A stretch of 64,000 nucleotides of DNA, from NCBI RefSeq assembly GCF_050296195.1, contig NZ_JBNKRB010000012.1; one strand, written 5' to 3'. Positions 54,586-63,447 of this stretch are shown here, piece after piece (within the stretch, counting starts at the first letter, position 1; each line of letters begins with the position of its first letter). Under the pieces are notes generated by a model. It was given only the letters and a program-made list of their open reading frames with translations, did not search any database and was not told the origin of the DNA. The position numbers and the translations under genes were made by a program. The stretch is from Gynuella sp050296195. Lineage in GTDB: Bacteria; Pseudomonadota; Gammaproteobacteria; Pseudomonadales; Natronospirillaceae.

Positions 54586-56391
54586 ATGCTCCAACAGGCT
54601 TTATATCTACTCGAACACACTTATGGCTATTCCGCCTTTCGCGGTCAACAGCAGCACATCATCGAATCCGCGCTGAACGGACAGGATGTGCTGGTACTGA
54701 TGCCAACAGGTGGCGGTAAAAGCCTGTGCTATCAGATCCCCGCACTGATCCGCCCAGGTCTGGGCATTATCGTGTCACCGTTGATTGCCTTGATGCAGGA
54801 TCAGGTTTCCACCTTAACGCAACTGGGTATCAAAGCCGCGTTCCTAAACTCAACTCTAAGCCAGGATCAACGACGAACCGTCGCTTATGATCTGCGCCAG
54901 GGAAACATCGATCTGCTCTATATCGCTCCGGAGCGACTGCTGCAGCCCGGCACATTACAGTGGCTGCAACAATTTCAGATTTCTCTGATTGCCATTGATG
55001 AAGCTCACTGTGTCAGCCAATGGGGCCACGATTTCCGGGCCGATTATCTGCAATTGAATCAATTACGTGAGGCGTTTCCCGGGGTACCAAGAATGGCACT
55101 GACCGCGACGGCCACCCCACGGACTCAGGAAGAAATTGTTCAGCGCCTCGAACTCAATACCCCCAAAGAGTTTGTCAGCAGCTTTGACCGCCCCAACATT
55201 CGTTACTCGGTTCAGACCAAACAGGATGGCCGCAAACAGCTGATCAAATTTCTGGCTACCCAGCGCGGCAACTCAGGCATCATCTATTGTCTGTCACGGA
55301 AAAAAGTGGAGGCGACCAGCGAATGGCTGCAAAGCCGTGGTCTGAATGCACTGCCTTATCATGCAGGATTGCCAACGGAGTTACGGGCTCATCACCTGAC
55401 CCGTTTTCTGCGTGAAGAAGAGGTCATCATGGTGGCAACCATCGCCTTTGGTATGGGGATCGATAAACCCGATGTACGCTTTGTGGCCCATCTGGACCTA
55501 CCCAAAAGTATGGAGGCTTATTATCAGGAAACCGGCCGTGCCGGCCGCGATGGCGAACCCGCCGAAGCCTGGATGGTTTATGGTCTGAATGACGTCATGC
55601 ATTTAAGCCAGATGGTTGACCGCAGCGAAGCCCATGAAATCTTCAAGCGCAATGAAAAGGCCAAACTTGAAGCCTTATTGGGATGGTGCGAAGAAACCAG
55701 CTGTCGACGTCGTTCTCTGTTGGCTTATTTTGGCGAACAACATGAAACCGACTGCGGCAATTGCGATACCTGCCTGACTCCACCAAAAACCTGGGACGCC
55801 ACTGAACCGGCGCGCAAACTGCTGTCGTGTATCTATCGAACCGGTCAACGTTTTGGTGCCGGTCACGTCATCGATGTACTACGTGGCAAAATGAATGAAC
55901 GGATGAAGGATCTCGGGCACAATCACCTAAGCGTGTTTAACATCGGTGCTGAGTTGAGCGAGCAGAAATGGCGCTCCATTGTTCGACAACTGCTGGTGAA
56001 GGGATTTATCCATTCCGATGCAGACCAATACGGCGCCATTAGTCTGACGGAAAAATCCCGCCCACTATTACGGGGTGAAATACAGCTGTTTTTGCGTGAA
56101 GATATCGAAACCCGACCTGAAAATATCCGTAAAACCAAAGCCTCCCGCTACAATGAAGTCAGTGACAATGATCGTGAACTCTGGCATGCATTACGAGCCT
56201 GCCGGAAAAGCCTCGCCGACGAATTCGGTATCGCTCCATATATGGTCTTTCACGATGCCACCCTCATGGAAATGATGGAGTATCATCCAGAAACAGCAGA
56301 TCAGTTACTGGGCATTTCCGGTGTGGGTGAGTCGAAACTGGAAAAATTTGGCGATGCATTTCTGGAGGTTCTGCAGGAATATGCCGAATGA
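54586..56391 (+). CDS. recQ: ATP-dependent DNA helicase RecQ
   Basis: 3'-5' superfamily 2 helicase acting in recombination and replication-fork repair. Helicase motif I is MPTGGGKSLCYQIP (about 46-59), motif II IDEAHCVSQWGHDFR (about 141-155), and motif VI QETGRAGRDGEP (about 312-323). The zinc-binding cysteines are in CEETSCRRRSLL and DCGNCDTC (about 367-398). A winged-helix domain and a C-terminal HRDC domain (about 520-600) follow. It has 601 residues, typical for RecQ. Confidence 0.97.
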   Translation: MLQQALYLLEHTYGYSAFRGQQQHIIESALNGQDVLVLMPTGGGKSLCYQIPALIRPGLGIIVSPLIALMQDQVSTLTQLGIKAAFLNSTLSQDQRRTVAYDLRQGNIDLLYIAPERLLQPGTLQWLQQFQISLIAIDEAHCVSQWGHDFRADYLQLNQLREAFPGVPRMALTATATPRTQEEIVQRLELNTPKEFVSSFDRPNIRYSVQTKQDGRKQLIKFLATQRGNSGIIYCLSRKKVEATSEWLQSRGLNALPYHAGLPTELRAHHLTRFLREEEVIMVATIAFGMGIDKPDVRFVAHLDLPKSMEAYYQETGRAGRDGEPAEAWMVYGLNDVMHLSQMVDRSEAHEIFKRNEKAKLEALLGWCEETSCRRRSLLAYFGEQHETDCGNCDTCLTPPKTWDATEPARKLLSCIYRTGQRFGAGHVIDVLRGKMNERMKDLGHNHLSVFNIGAELSEQKWRSIVRQLLVKGFIHSDADQYGAISLTEKSRPLLRGEIQLFLREDIETRPENIRKTKASRYNEVSDNDRELWHALRACRKSLADEFGIAPYMVFHDATLMEMMEYHPETADQLLGISGVGESKLEKFGDAFLEVLQEYAE

Positions 56392-56511
56392 ACCTGCTTC
56401 ATTGCTTTTAACGGTAGGAATCCGCTGATGCATCGACAAGTAATAGCGGCATCCGCACACAAGTGCATTTATAACACCTTCTAATACTCCATCAATCTAA
56501 TGGAATTTTTC

Positions 56512-57303
56512 ATGAACATAGATTACCTCAGTGCCGGGTCAGGAGAGTTGATTGTCCTGGTCCATGGAGCCCTGGCAGACAAGCGCATGTGGATACCACA
56601 CATGAACCTGCTACAGGACAAATATGAAATGGTATCACTGACACAACGTCATTTTGGTGGCCGATCCGAAGGCCCATTTGGATTGAATACTCATGCACAG
56701 GACCTGGCGGAGTTTTTACGCATGAACTTCCCAACACGCTCAGATATCCACCTGATAGGTTGGTCATACGGCGCCGATATCGTACTCAATACCTTAACCC
56801 AACATTCACTGCCAATTGCCAGTGCAGTGATCTACGAACCCGGCTTTCCAGGTTGCGTTACTGAGACAGACATGACACTACTGGGCACAGACGCCCAACA
56901 AATGTTTGGCCCGGTATTTGAAGCCGTTGCAGAGGATCAGCTGGATAAAGCGGTGGAAGCATTAATCGACGGTTCGGGTAACCAGACTGGTTACTTTCAT
57001 TCGCAACCAGAGGCACTCAAAAAACAGCAACTCGAACATGCTGCCACCATGCCACTGCAACTGGATCGAAGTGAATTTCCCAGGCTGGATAGCTCCTCAC
57101 TGGCAGCGTTGAGCATTCCCATCACGGTTGCTTACGGTAGCCAGACCCGAAACCTGTTTCGTATTGTTTCAGCCTCTGTACATCATGCCATTGCAAACAG
57201 CCAGCTGCGTGAAATCGAAGATGCCAATCATATGCTGCCACTGGAAAACCCGGACAAATTTACCACTCTCATAACGACTCATTTTGAACAAATTCAGCGG
57301 TAA
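56512..57303 (+). CDS. Alpha/beta-hydrolase fold protein
   Basis: Serine hydrolase of unknown substrate, cytoplasmic. Oxyanion HGA is seen in LIVLVHGALADKRMW (about 14-28 from the chosen start). The nucleophile elbow is GWSYGAD. A likely acid is in the VAYGSQTRN region, and the terminal His is in DANHMLPLENP. The frame opens at ATG 56500, but GGA upstream of the ATG at 56512 makes that start better (263 residues). It follows recQ by 120 bp. Confidence 0.87.
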   Translation: MNIDYLSAGSGELIVLVHGALADKRMWIPHMNLLQDKYEMVSLTQRHFGGRSEGPFGLNTHAQDLAEFLRMNFPTRSDIHLIGWSYGADIVLNTLTQHSLPIASAVIYEPGFPGCVTETDMTLLGTDAQQMFGPVFEAVAEDQLDKAVEALIDGSGNQTGYFHSQPEALKKQQLEHAATMPLQLDRSEFPRLDSSSLAALSIPITVAYGSQTRNLFRIVSASVHHAIANSQLREIEDANHMLPLENPDKFTTLITTHFEQIQR

Positions 57304-57442
57304 TTCAGTGTACTCATCAGACACTGTCATCCATCAGGCGCACGGAAAATAACCCTGATCATTTTAAGACACCTCAGCCAGTTGCAACTATCCGGCTGAA
57401 TCATGTTCTAACAACAAATAATTATCGAATATAAGGATCATA

Positions 57443-57880
57443 ATGAACTACCGTTACCTCCTGTCATTCGCCGCAACCTGTGCGTTTACCGGTTGTGCCA
57501 CCACCCCCGCTGAATTGAACGATGTTGAAGCCATTTCATATGCAGAGACCGTTTACCTGAAACAGGATGATGTATTCGCCGCGTTCAATGCCTATGAAAA
57601 CAAAATCAATAATCGTGTAAATCAGCTGGAATTTCAGATCAACGAGCTTGAATCAAGACTGGAAAACATGGCCACGAGTACCGACAACAACTCTACGGTG
57701 GAAATCGTCGATGGCAGCCAAAAACAATGGGCCTGTACCCTGACTCATTCAGAGAAGCGTTTTATGGCACAATCCTTAAATAAAGCCGCCGCAACATTTA
57801 ATGTAATTAATAAATGTCTGGCTGGCGGTGTAGATGATTTTTATTGCCAGGAAAGAGATGTCGTCTGTTCAGACGAATAA
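57443..57880 (+). CDS. Small lipoprotein with coiled-coil segment, unknown
   Basis: Lipobox FTGC (Cys18) after a short signal peptide marks a lipoprotein. Residues about 52-78 form a short heptad-rich helix (VNQLEFQINELESRLENM) and the C-terminus has four cysteines (WACTL, NKCLAG, FYCQE, VVCSD) that may pair. It has 145 residues. AAGGATCATA before the ATG is a good ribosome-binding site. Function unknown; it stands alone. Confidence 0.8.
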   Translation: MNYRYLLSFAATCAFTGCATTPAELNDVEAISYAETVYLKQDDVFAAFNAYENKINNRVNQLEFQINELESRLENMATSTDNNSTVEIVDGSQKQWACTLTHSEKRFMAQSLNKAAATFNVINKCLAGGVDDFYCQERDVVCSDE

Positions 57881-57966
57881 TACCTGATTCGCTCTCATCT
57901 CAATACCAGCCTGATATCTATGCAGGCTGGCTCATCGCAACCGCGTTGTTCGCGGTACAACATTTT

Positions 57967-58617
57967 TTAGTTCGCGGCGTTATCGATACCTTTTTCTTTC
58001 AACCATTCACACGAAGGCTGATGACCGGACGAACATGCGATCGTCTGCATATAGACATCGTCTCCCACCGATTCGCCTTCATAAGACACCGCTATGTTAT
58101 AGCAACTGTCAAAATCACTTGAACAGATCTGTCCGGCGACATTTTTCCAACTGACACAGGCTGAACCGTCTCCCAACAGACAGGATTTTCCAAAGTATTG
58201 AAGTGCCGAAAGATTTTCGCCGGCCTGTTGATGCTGGACACCGAGGTTGGTACACGCTACATGATCACGAAGGCTACACCCCATTTCCCAGAACGATACC
58301 GCCTCTCCTGCTTTTCCATCTGCGTAATACTGATTGCCCACATTGGCACAGCCCACAGGGCTTCCCAATCTGCAGGCTTTTTTATTCCAGTACAGCGCGT
58401 CATCAGAACGATCCGCGAATTGCAGACAGGCAGCAGCTTCACCGCCATCACACTGAACCATCATAGGATCGCTGGCGGGAAGCGGCAGATCAGCAGTTTC
58501 TTCGGTCGAGTCTGTACAACCAACTGTGCCTATAGCCAAAAACAAACAAGCCCCCCACCTGATGGGCAAGTTGAACAGTTTTGAAAACGGGTGGATATTG
58601 CTTTGGGTTATATTCAT
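57967..58617 (-). CDS. Sel1-like repeat lipoprotein
   Basis: Lipobox TVGC (Cys at about 34) follows a hydrophobic segment. The mature part has Sel1/TPR-like units with paired cysteines at regular spacing (YWNKKACRLGSPVGCANVG, SFWEMGCSLRDHVACTNLG, QYFGKSCLLGDGSACVSW), similar to Helicobacter-type cysteine-rich proteins. Protein-protein interaction in the periplasm or at the outer membrane is likely. The frame reaches 58767, but AAAGGAG 7 nt before the ATG at 58617 decides the start (216 residues). Confidence 0.82.
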   Translation of the reverse strand: MNITQSNIHPFSKLFNLPIRWGACLFLAIGTVGCTDSTEETADLPLPASDPMMVQCDGGEAAACLQFADRSDDALYWNKKACRLGSPVGCANVGNQYYADGKAGEAVSFWEMGCSLRDHVACTNLGVQHQQAGENLSALQYFGKSCLLGDGSACVSWKNVAGQICSSDFDSCYNIAVSYEGESVGDDVYMQTIACSSGHQPSCEWLKEKGIDNAAN

Positions 58618-58958
58618 TGAATACTCCTTTTCAGATGGATGATCGGAATGAAAATCGATGACGCTATCTGTGACTTTGAGTTTAGCTGTGTTGAACAAAA
58701 ACACCGCATCAATACATGACCTAAAGCGCACCATTTTGGGTCGCCAACTATAATATGATCGGCCCATACGGTCGAACAGCTATGTACTAAAACTGTCTAG
58801 TCAGTCACTGATGCCATACCCAACCTGCCCGACAGATAGGGAGTCACAATAAAAAACAGAGAGAACGCCCTCGCAAAGATGCGGCGCAAAAACAAAACGG
58901 GGAGAGTCTGATGACTGACTGGTCACGAATGGCTAACTGACCAGCCAGATTATTTCGG
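58618..58958. other. intergenic stretch, no gene seen
   Basis: About 340 bp between the dienelactone hydrolase gene stop and the start of the Sel1-like gene, both on the minus strand. The frame that extends the Sel1-like protein into this gap lacks a ribosome-binding site. It should contain the Sel1-like gene's promoter; nothing else is identified. Confidence 0.4.
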
Positions 58959-59684
58959 TCAGGCCATAACTTCGTCAAACAGATCATGCATCATGGCAAA
59001 TGCACGTCTGGCAACAACGGGGTTATATTGAGTCCTGCCTGGGATATTGGCATAAGGGTCAGTAAACGCGTGCAGGGTCCCACCAAAATTCACCAGTTGC
59101 CAATCAGCACCAATACCCGTCATCTCAGCTTCGAACGCCAGTCTTGTCGCTTCGGATACCAGTGGGTCATCGGCCCCGTTTAATACCAGTACCGGTCCGG
59201 CAGGGGTTTTGGACTGCTCCGGGTTTGGTGTCTGCAACAGACCGTGCAAAGATACAAATGCCTTCATCGGCACGCCGGCACGGGCCATTTCCAGAACACA
59301 GGCACCACCAAAACAGAAACCAAAGACTGCAAGGTTGTCAGCTTTGACGCCCATTGCCGTTGCCTCGGTTTTCAACACCTCATAAGCGGCCTGTAACCGA
59401 CTGCGCAGACCGGCATTATCCTGAACCGTTCGCTGCATCTCTTCTCGTAATTGATCATCAGATGCGGAATGAAATTCCACACCATAAGGATCCAGCACCA
59501 GGATCACACGGTCTTTGTTCACCTGCTGACTGGCGACTTCAATCGCCAATGGACTGATACCTTTGAAATTGGGGGCCATCAACAGTCCGCGACTTGGCTT
59601 ACTGCCTTCTACATACACCAGGCGACCCTCGTAAGATCGACCATCATGATTGTAGGCCACCGGTTTGACTACGACTTCACTCAT
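58959..59684 (-). CDS. Dienelactone hydrolase family protein
   Basis: Alpha/beta-fold hydrolase whose nucleophile is cysteine: GFCFGGACVLE (about 121-131) is the dienelactone-hydrolase motif. LNGADDPLV and FGGTLHAFTDP (about 172-180 and 201-211) supply the acid and histidine. It has 241 residues, no signal peptide. Many family members act on unknown esters or lactones, so the substrate is open. Repeat B3 lies upstream. Confidence 0.9.
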   Translation of the reverse strand: MSEVVVKPVAYNHDGRSYEGRLVYVEGSKPSRGLLMAPNFKGISPLAIEVASQQVNKDRVILVLDPYGVEFHSASDDQLREEMQRTVQDNAGLRSRLQAAYEVLKTEATAMGVKADNLAVFGFCFGGACVLEMARAGVPMKAFVSLHGLLQTPNPEQSKTPAGPVLVLNGADDPLVSEATRLAFEAEMTGIGADWQLVNFGGTLHAFTDPYANIPGRTQYNPVVARRAFAMMHDLFDEVMA

Positions 59685-59876
59685 AGGTTGTTCTCCGTCG
59701 TCCAGAAAAAAATGTCTGCAGATGACTCGTCACCGAAGACGTAAGGACCAAATTTATCACTCGATACAATACACTGGAACCATCGGCGGCTATCTTCACT
59801 CAATCCATTCAAAGGATTCTTTTTTGCCCATGTCTGTATGAAATTGAACGGTTTCTCTGTACTAGCTGGATTGTAT

Positions 59877-60094
59877 TCACCTGACAAACATTTCGGTCGG
59901 GTCAATCGTATGATACAGCGAGAGGCCCCGAGGGGTCAGATCACACCATTGGTGACAACCCCGGAGAAATCTAAGGGTCCTCTGGAAAATAGGCCATTTT
60001 TCAGAGGTTCCCGAAGTGTTTCACACAATACAGTCAGATCTCCCGGAGCAACTATCAAAGAGATCAGGACGATCTAATTGATTGCCGGGTTAAT
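59877..60094 (+). repeat. Family B structured intergenic repeat, copy B3 (interrupted)
   Basis: Matches B1 and B2 from the ACCTGACAAACATTT-type start through CACACCATTGG to the tail AAAGAGATCAGGACGATCTA then ATTGCCGGGTTAATGG. It is interrupted by a 39-bp remnant of family A at 59974-60012. The central hairpin is diverged. It lies between two minus-strand genes; the remaining 190 bp to 59684 hold no gene. Confidence 0.75.
59974..60012 (+). mobile_element. Family A MITE remnant A6, nested in B3
   Basis: Thirty-nine bases, AGGGTCCTCTGGAAAATAGG followed by CCATTTTTCAGAGGTTCCC, are the two ends of a family A element joined with the middle deleted. The fused ends form an imperfect palindrome. Flanks show TA on the left only. 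Confidence 0.7.
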
Positions 60095-60104
60095 GGAAGA
60101 TGGG

Positions 60105-62225
60105 TTATTCCACTACATTCAAATCATAAATAATCGCACTGGCAACATCGATAACCGGTAGCTGAATACCTATTTTCATCAACGCATCACCGCTATAAAT
60201 ACCGGCATCAGCGGCCAGTGTCCGGTTGGGGCGGAGTTGACCGTGATGAGCATAAGGATCGTGAATGGCAGTAAGGCTATAACGTTTTTCCGGATCCAAA
60301 CCAGTCAGTCGCAAGCGACCCGGCATCAGGTAATCACAGCGATCCAGTGCCGCTATCGTAAACGACGCACGTCGCTTATCAGTCGAAACCACGCCATTGC
60401 ATAGCAGATACGATTCCGGTGTATCCACTCTAATCCAGTCACCAGTATGAAAAAATGTCCGGTTGTCTTTGTAATACTTCAATAGTTGCCTGACAGTGGT
60501 TTCATCGTCTGCCGACAGGCTATCAAGTGCCAGCTCCAGTCCCATGTGTCCATACAGGCTGGTCATCAACCGAAACATCAGATTGGTCGAACGGCCGGTC
60601 GTGTGGGCTTTTTCAACACTGACATGGGACCCCATGATCTCGTTGCTGAAAAAAATCGAATAAGCTTGTTGCAGACGCTGCCGCTCTACCGGGTCAATAC
60701 AGTCCGAAGCCCAAACCCGTTGGGTATAGCGCAAGATCTCAAAATCGATTCGGGCACCACCGGAAGAACAGGACTCAATTTCCACCGTCGGATGAGCATC
60801 ATTAATGCTGGCCATCAACCGATAGAGCGCTTCCACCTGCCGATGTACCGACGCAACACCAGCCGATCCTGGTTGAACAAGATCCCGGTTCATATCCCAC
60901 TTGATGTAGTCAATTCGGTATTGACTGAGCAGACTGTCGATACGCTCATAGAGATAGTCAAATACTTCGGGCCGGGACAAATCCAGCACCATCTGATTGC
61001 GCCCAAGTACCTGGTCGTAGCCGTCCAGTTTCAGTACCCAATCAGGATGCGCCCGATACAGATCGGAATCAGGATTGACCATCTCCGGCTCAAACCATAA
61101 ACCGAACTCCATACCTTTTTGATTCACCGCATCAATCAGATACTGCAATCCGCCGGGATGTTTCCGCTCATCCACATACCAGTCTCCAAGACCGGCGGTA
61201 TCATCATTGCGTCCGCGAAACCAGCCGTCGTCCAGAATAAAACGCTCCACACCAATTGCCGCGGCCTGATCTACAAGTTTGAGCAGGGCTTTCGGTTCGT
61301 GAGAAAAATACAGCGCCTCCCAGGAGTTAAAATGTACCTTGCGTGGTTGAGTGGCAACATCCAGACGTAGGCGTTTTTTCAAAAACCGATGAAACTGCAG
61401 CGACATCTGACTCAAACCGTCACCAGACCAACTACCATAGAGCCACGGCGTCGAATAGCTTTCATCCTTCGCTAGGGCAACCTCTCCTGGATACAACCAC
61501 TCGCCCGCCTGAATATAACGTCCACCCTGAACAGCTTTTTCCGCCACCAAACGATGATTACCACTGGCAGCCAGATGCAACCCGTACACTTCCCCACTCT
61601 GTTCGCTAAAACCTGGAGTCCCGGCAACAATCCCTGGGAAAGCATCACTGGAGGTACGTCCTTTGCGATTCTCTTTAACCACCCGGTTAGCCGGCCAGCG
61701 CTGTCGTCCGGTGACAAACTCTCTGGCCCAATGCCCATGAAAGGTTAACAACTCATCGGCATATGCAGGCAGGCTGACGGTGTTGCCCAATCGATGCAGT
61801 AAAAACTCACTGTCAGCGGTATTGGTCAGGCTGGAGCGAAAACCGACGACATCGGTTTCGGTATCCATGGTCACTTTAATGGTCAGCATGAGTTGGGCAA
61901 CCTCATCCCGAGCATCAAACACCAGTTCCCGGTCAGATGTTTCCACCGCCGTCACCTGAAAACGTGGTGCCCAATGTTGTCGCTGGCGATGCCCCTCAAG
62001 TCCAGCCTCGCCATGAAAACCGGCTCCAAGTTCCGGTATGATCGACAAAACCGGGAACTGATCCAGATATCCAGCCGTCAATACCGCATCAGTCAGGCCG
62101 GCCAGTTCATCGTCTGATACCGACTTTAGCGTCTTCCCCCAATAGACCACCTCTGGCAGTCCATGTTGACAGGATTTGATGACTATCGACGACCGTGCGC
62201 CATGCAGGCGATACCAGACATTCAT
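60105..62225 (-). CDS. Alpha-galactosidase, GH36
   Basis: Retaining alpha-galactosidase that releases galactose from raffinose-family sugars or galactomannan side chains. The N-terminal beta domain (about 1-290) precedes the TIM barrel with GVERFILDDGWFRGRNDD (about 331-348), the nucleophile aspartate in YIKWDMNRDL (about 449-458), and the acid/base aspartate in WASDCIDPVERQRLQ (about 512-526). It has 706 residues and no signal peptide, so it is cytoplasmic and needs imported substrate. GAGGAG lies 9 nt before the ATG. It is divergent from an AraC-type regulator with 101 bp between. Confidence 0.94.
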   Translation of the reverse strand: MNVWYRLHGARSSIVIKSCQHGLPEVVYWGKTLKSVSDDELAGLTDAVLTAGYLDQFPVLSIIPELGAGFHGEAGLEGHRQRQHWAPRFQVTAVETSDRELVFDARDEVAQLMLTIKVTMDTETDVVGFRSSLTNTADSEFLLHRLGNTVSLPAYADELLTFHGHWAREFVTGRQRWPANRVVKENRKGRTSSDAFPGIVAGTPGFSEQSGEVYGLHLAASGNHRLVAEKAVQGGRYIQAGEWLYPGEVALAKDESYSTPWLYGSWSGDGLSQMSLQFHRFLKKRLRLDVATQPRKVHFNSWEALYFSHEPKALLKLVDQAAAIGVERFILDDGWFRGRNDDTAGLGDWYVDERKHPGGLQYLIDAVNQKGMEFGLWFEPEMVNPDSDLYRAHPDWVLKLDGYDQVLGRNQMVLDLSRPEVFDYLYERIDSLLSQYRIDYIKWDMNRDLVQPGSAGVASVHRQVEALYRLMASINDAHPTVEIESCSSGGARIDFEILRYTQRVWASDCIDPVERQRLQQAYSIFFSNEIMGSHVSVEKAHTTGRSTNLMFRLMTSLYGHMGLELALDSLSADDETTVRQLLKYYKDNRTFFHTGDWIRVDTPESYLLCNGVVSTDKRRASFTIAALDRCDYLMPGRLRLTGLDPEKRYSLTAIHDPYAHHGQLRPNRTLAADAGIYSGDALMKIGIQLPVIDVASAIIYDLNVVE

Positions 62226-62282
62226 GAATACGACTCCTCGTTAATTTTTTAACAGTTTAGGTTGCCAGATCCTTCCGGGATA

Positions 62283-62311
62283 TCCCAAAATGGCGAAATT
62301 ATTTCCCAAAA
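62283..62311. promoter_or_regulatory. Direct-repeat operator between alpha-galactosidase and araC-type genes
   Basis: TCCCAAAA occurs at 62283-62290 and 62304-62311, a 21-bp period (two helical turns), the classic spacing of AraC/XylS-type half-sites. It lies 60-90 bp before the alpha-galactosidase start and just 3 bp before the AAGG ribosome-binding site of the regulator, so binding could activate the former and repress the latter. Confidence 0.5.
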
Positions 62312-62326
62312 AGTAAGGTTAGTGCA

Positions 62327-63181
62327 GTGCAACAAGACAGCCCTCTGGGCCTGTTCGATCATCCCCAGCAAATTGTCTTTGAGGCTCACAAGCCCTGGGT
62401 CATGGAACACAACCACTGGCATGGTCACCTGGAAGTGAATATCCCCTTTGGCCAGCCCGTCAGCTACTCCTTTAATGGCCAGGATGTTCTGATTCCAGCA
62501 GACCAGGTATCAATCTTCTGGGGTGCACATGTTCATCGACTGACCAACAGTCACGACTGTCCGTTTATGGGAATTCTGAACCTTCCGGTACATCTGTTTT
62601 TATCCTGGCCACTGGAACACAGTCTGGTTAACCGCTTGATGAATGGCGCAGTATTGACCGCCAGACAGGAAAACCTGTTGAGCCAACAGCAATTGATTAA
62701 ATGGCGGGAGGAATACGAGGATGGGGATCAGCAGCTGCGGCAATTGGTTGAACAGGAGCTGATCTTGTTATTACGAAAACTGAGTCATTATGGCTGGCGC
62801 GAAGTTCTGAGTGACAGAGCAAGTAGCCGGAGTCAGCATTTTGGTCATCCGTCCAGCTTCACCCATATCCAAAAAATTTTGCAGTTTATTGCGCGGAATT
62901 ATGATCGCCGAATTACCGTGGTGGATATTGCTGAGCATGTCAATCTCCACCCAAAATACGTCATGCAGCATTTTCATCGGGTGATGAGAATGACAGTCAA
63001 GCGTTACGTCAATTCCCTGCGAACCAGTCACGCCCGGGCGCTGCTATCAGACACCTCACGCCCCATCATGGATATTGCACTGGCAGTAGGCTTCAGTTCC
63101 ACCAGCCGGCTGTACGACGCCTTCAAGAAAGAAGTTGGCATGACACCTAAACAGTATCGTGACAGCTTTCAGCGCAAATAA
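62327..63181 (+). CDS. AraC-family transcriptional regulator
   Basis: Likely activator of the divergent alpha-galactosidase gene. The N-terminal half (about 1-150) is a cupin-type sensor domain (EHNHWHGHLEVNIPFGQPV). The C-terminal part (about 185-284) has two HTH units: ITVVDIAEHVNLHPKYVMQHF and PIMDIALAVGFSSTSRLYDAF, then GMTPKQYR. Start is GTG with AAGG 8 nt upstream. It has 284 residues. It ends 2 bp from the stop of the convergent ComFB-like gene. Confidence 0.93.
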   Translation: MQQDSPLGLFDHPQQIVFEAHKPWVMEHNHWHGHLEVNIPFGQPVSYSFNGQDVLIPADQVSIFWGAHVHRLTNSHDCPFMGILNLPVHLFLSWPLEHSLVNRLMNGAVLTARQENLLSQQQLIKWREEYEDGDQQLRQLVEQELILLLRKLSHYGWREVLSDRASSRSQHFGHPSSFTHIQKILQFIARNYDRRITVVDIAEHVNLHPKYVMQHFHRVMRMTVKRYVNSLRTSHARALLSDTSRPIMDIALAVGFSSTSRLYDAFKKEVGMTPKQYRDSFQRK

Positions 63182-63183
63182 CC

Positions 63184-63447
63184 TTATCGTTTCTTTTCTG
63201 ATACAACTTTGATGCCGATTTCCACTGCTTCTTCCACTTTTTTGCGCATTTCCCCAAGTTCCTGGCGCGATAGATAAAATGCCATATCCACAGAATGGCG
63301 GTAATAACGTGGTGGCAGATGATTAAGTGCCACGCAAGCGATATCCTCAAGCTCACTGATTTCGAACGACTGTTGCTGATGCTTTTGATACAGCTCTTCA
63401 ACCACCAGGTTTTCATAAAAATTCTTGATATCCGCTTCGATCGTCAT
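63184..63447 (-). CDS. ComFB-like small protein
   Basis: An 87-residue helical protein with the ComFB pattern: IKNFYENLVVEELYQ at the N-terminus and EDIACVALNHLPPRYYRH (about 34-51) at the conserved ALNxLPPxY core. Related proteins have recently been reported as cyclic-di-nucleotide-binding receptors in cyanobacteria. Here it is translationally coupled (ATGA overlap) to an EAL-domain gene, which supports a role in cyclic-di-GMP signalling. The cysteines of the Bacillus ComFB metal site are mostly absent, with one Cys in ACVAL. Confidence 0.75.
   Translation of the reverse strand: MTIEADIKNFYENLVVEELYQKHQQQSFEISELEDIACVALNHLPPRYYRHSVDMAFYLSRQELGEMRKKVEEAVEIGIKVVSEKKR

Noticed and set aside
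59838..60077. 79-codon plus-strand frame
   Set aside because: It runs through repeat B3 and the MITE remnant; similar chance frames occur in other MITE copies (6281-6553, 35864-36097).
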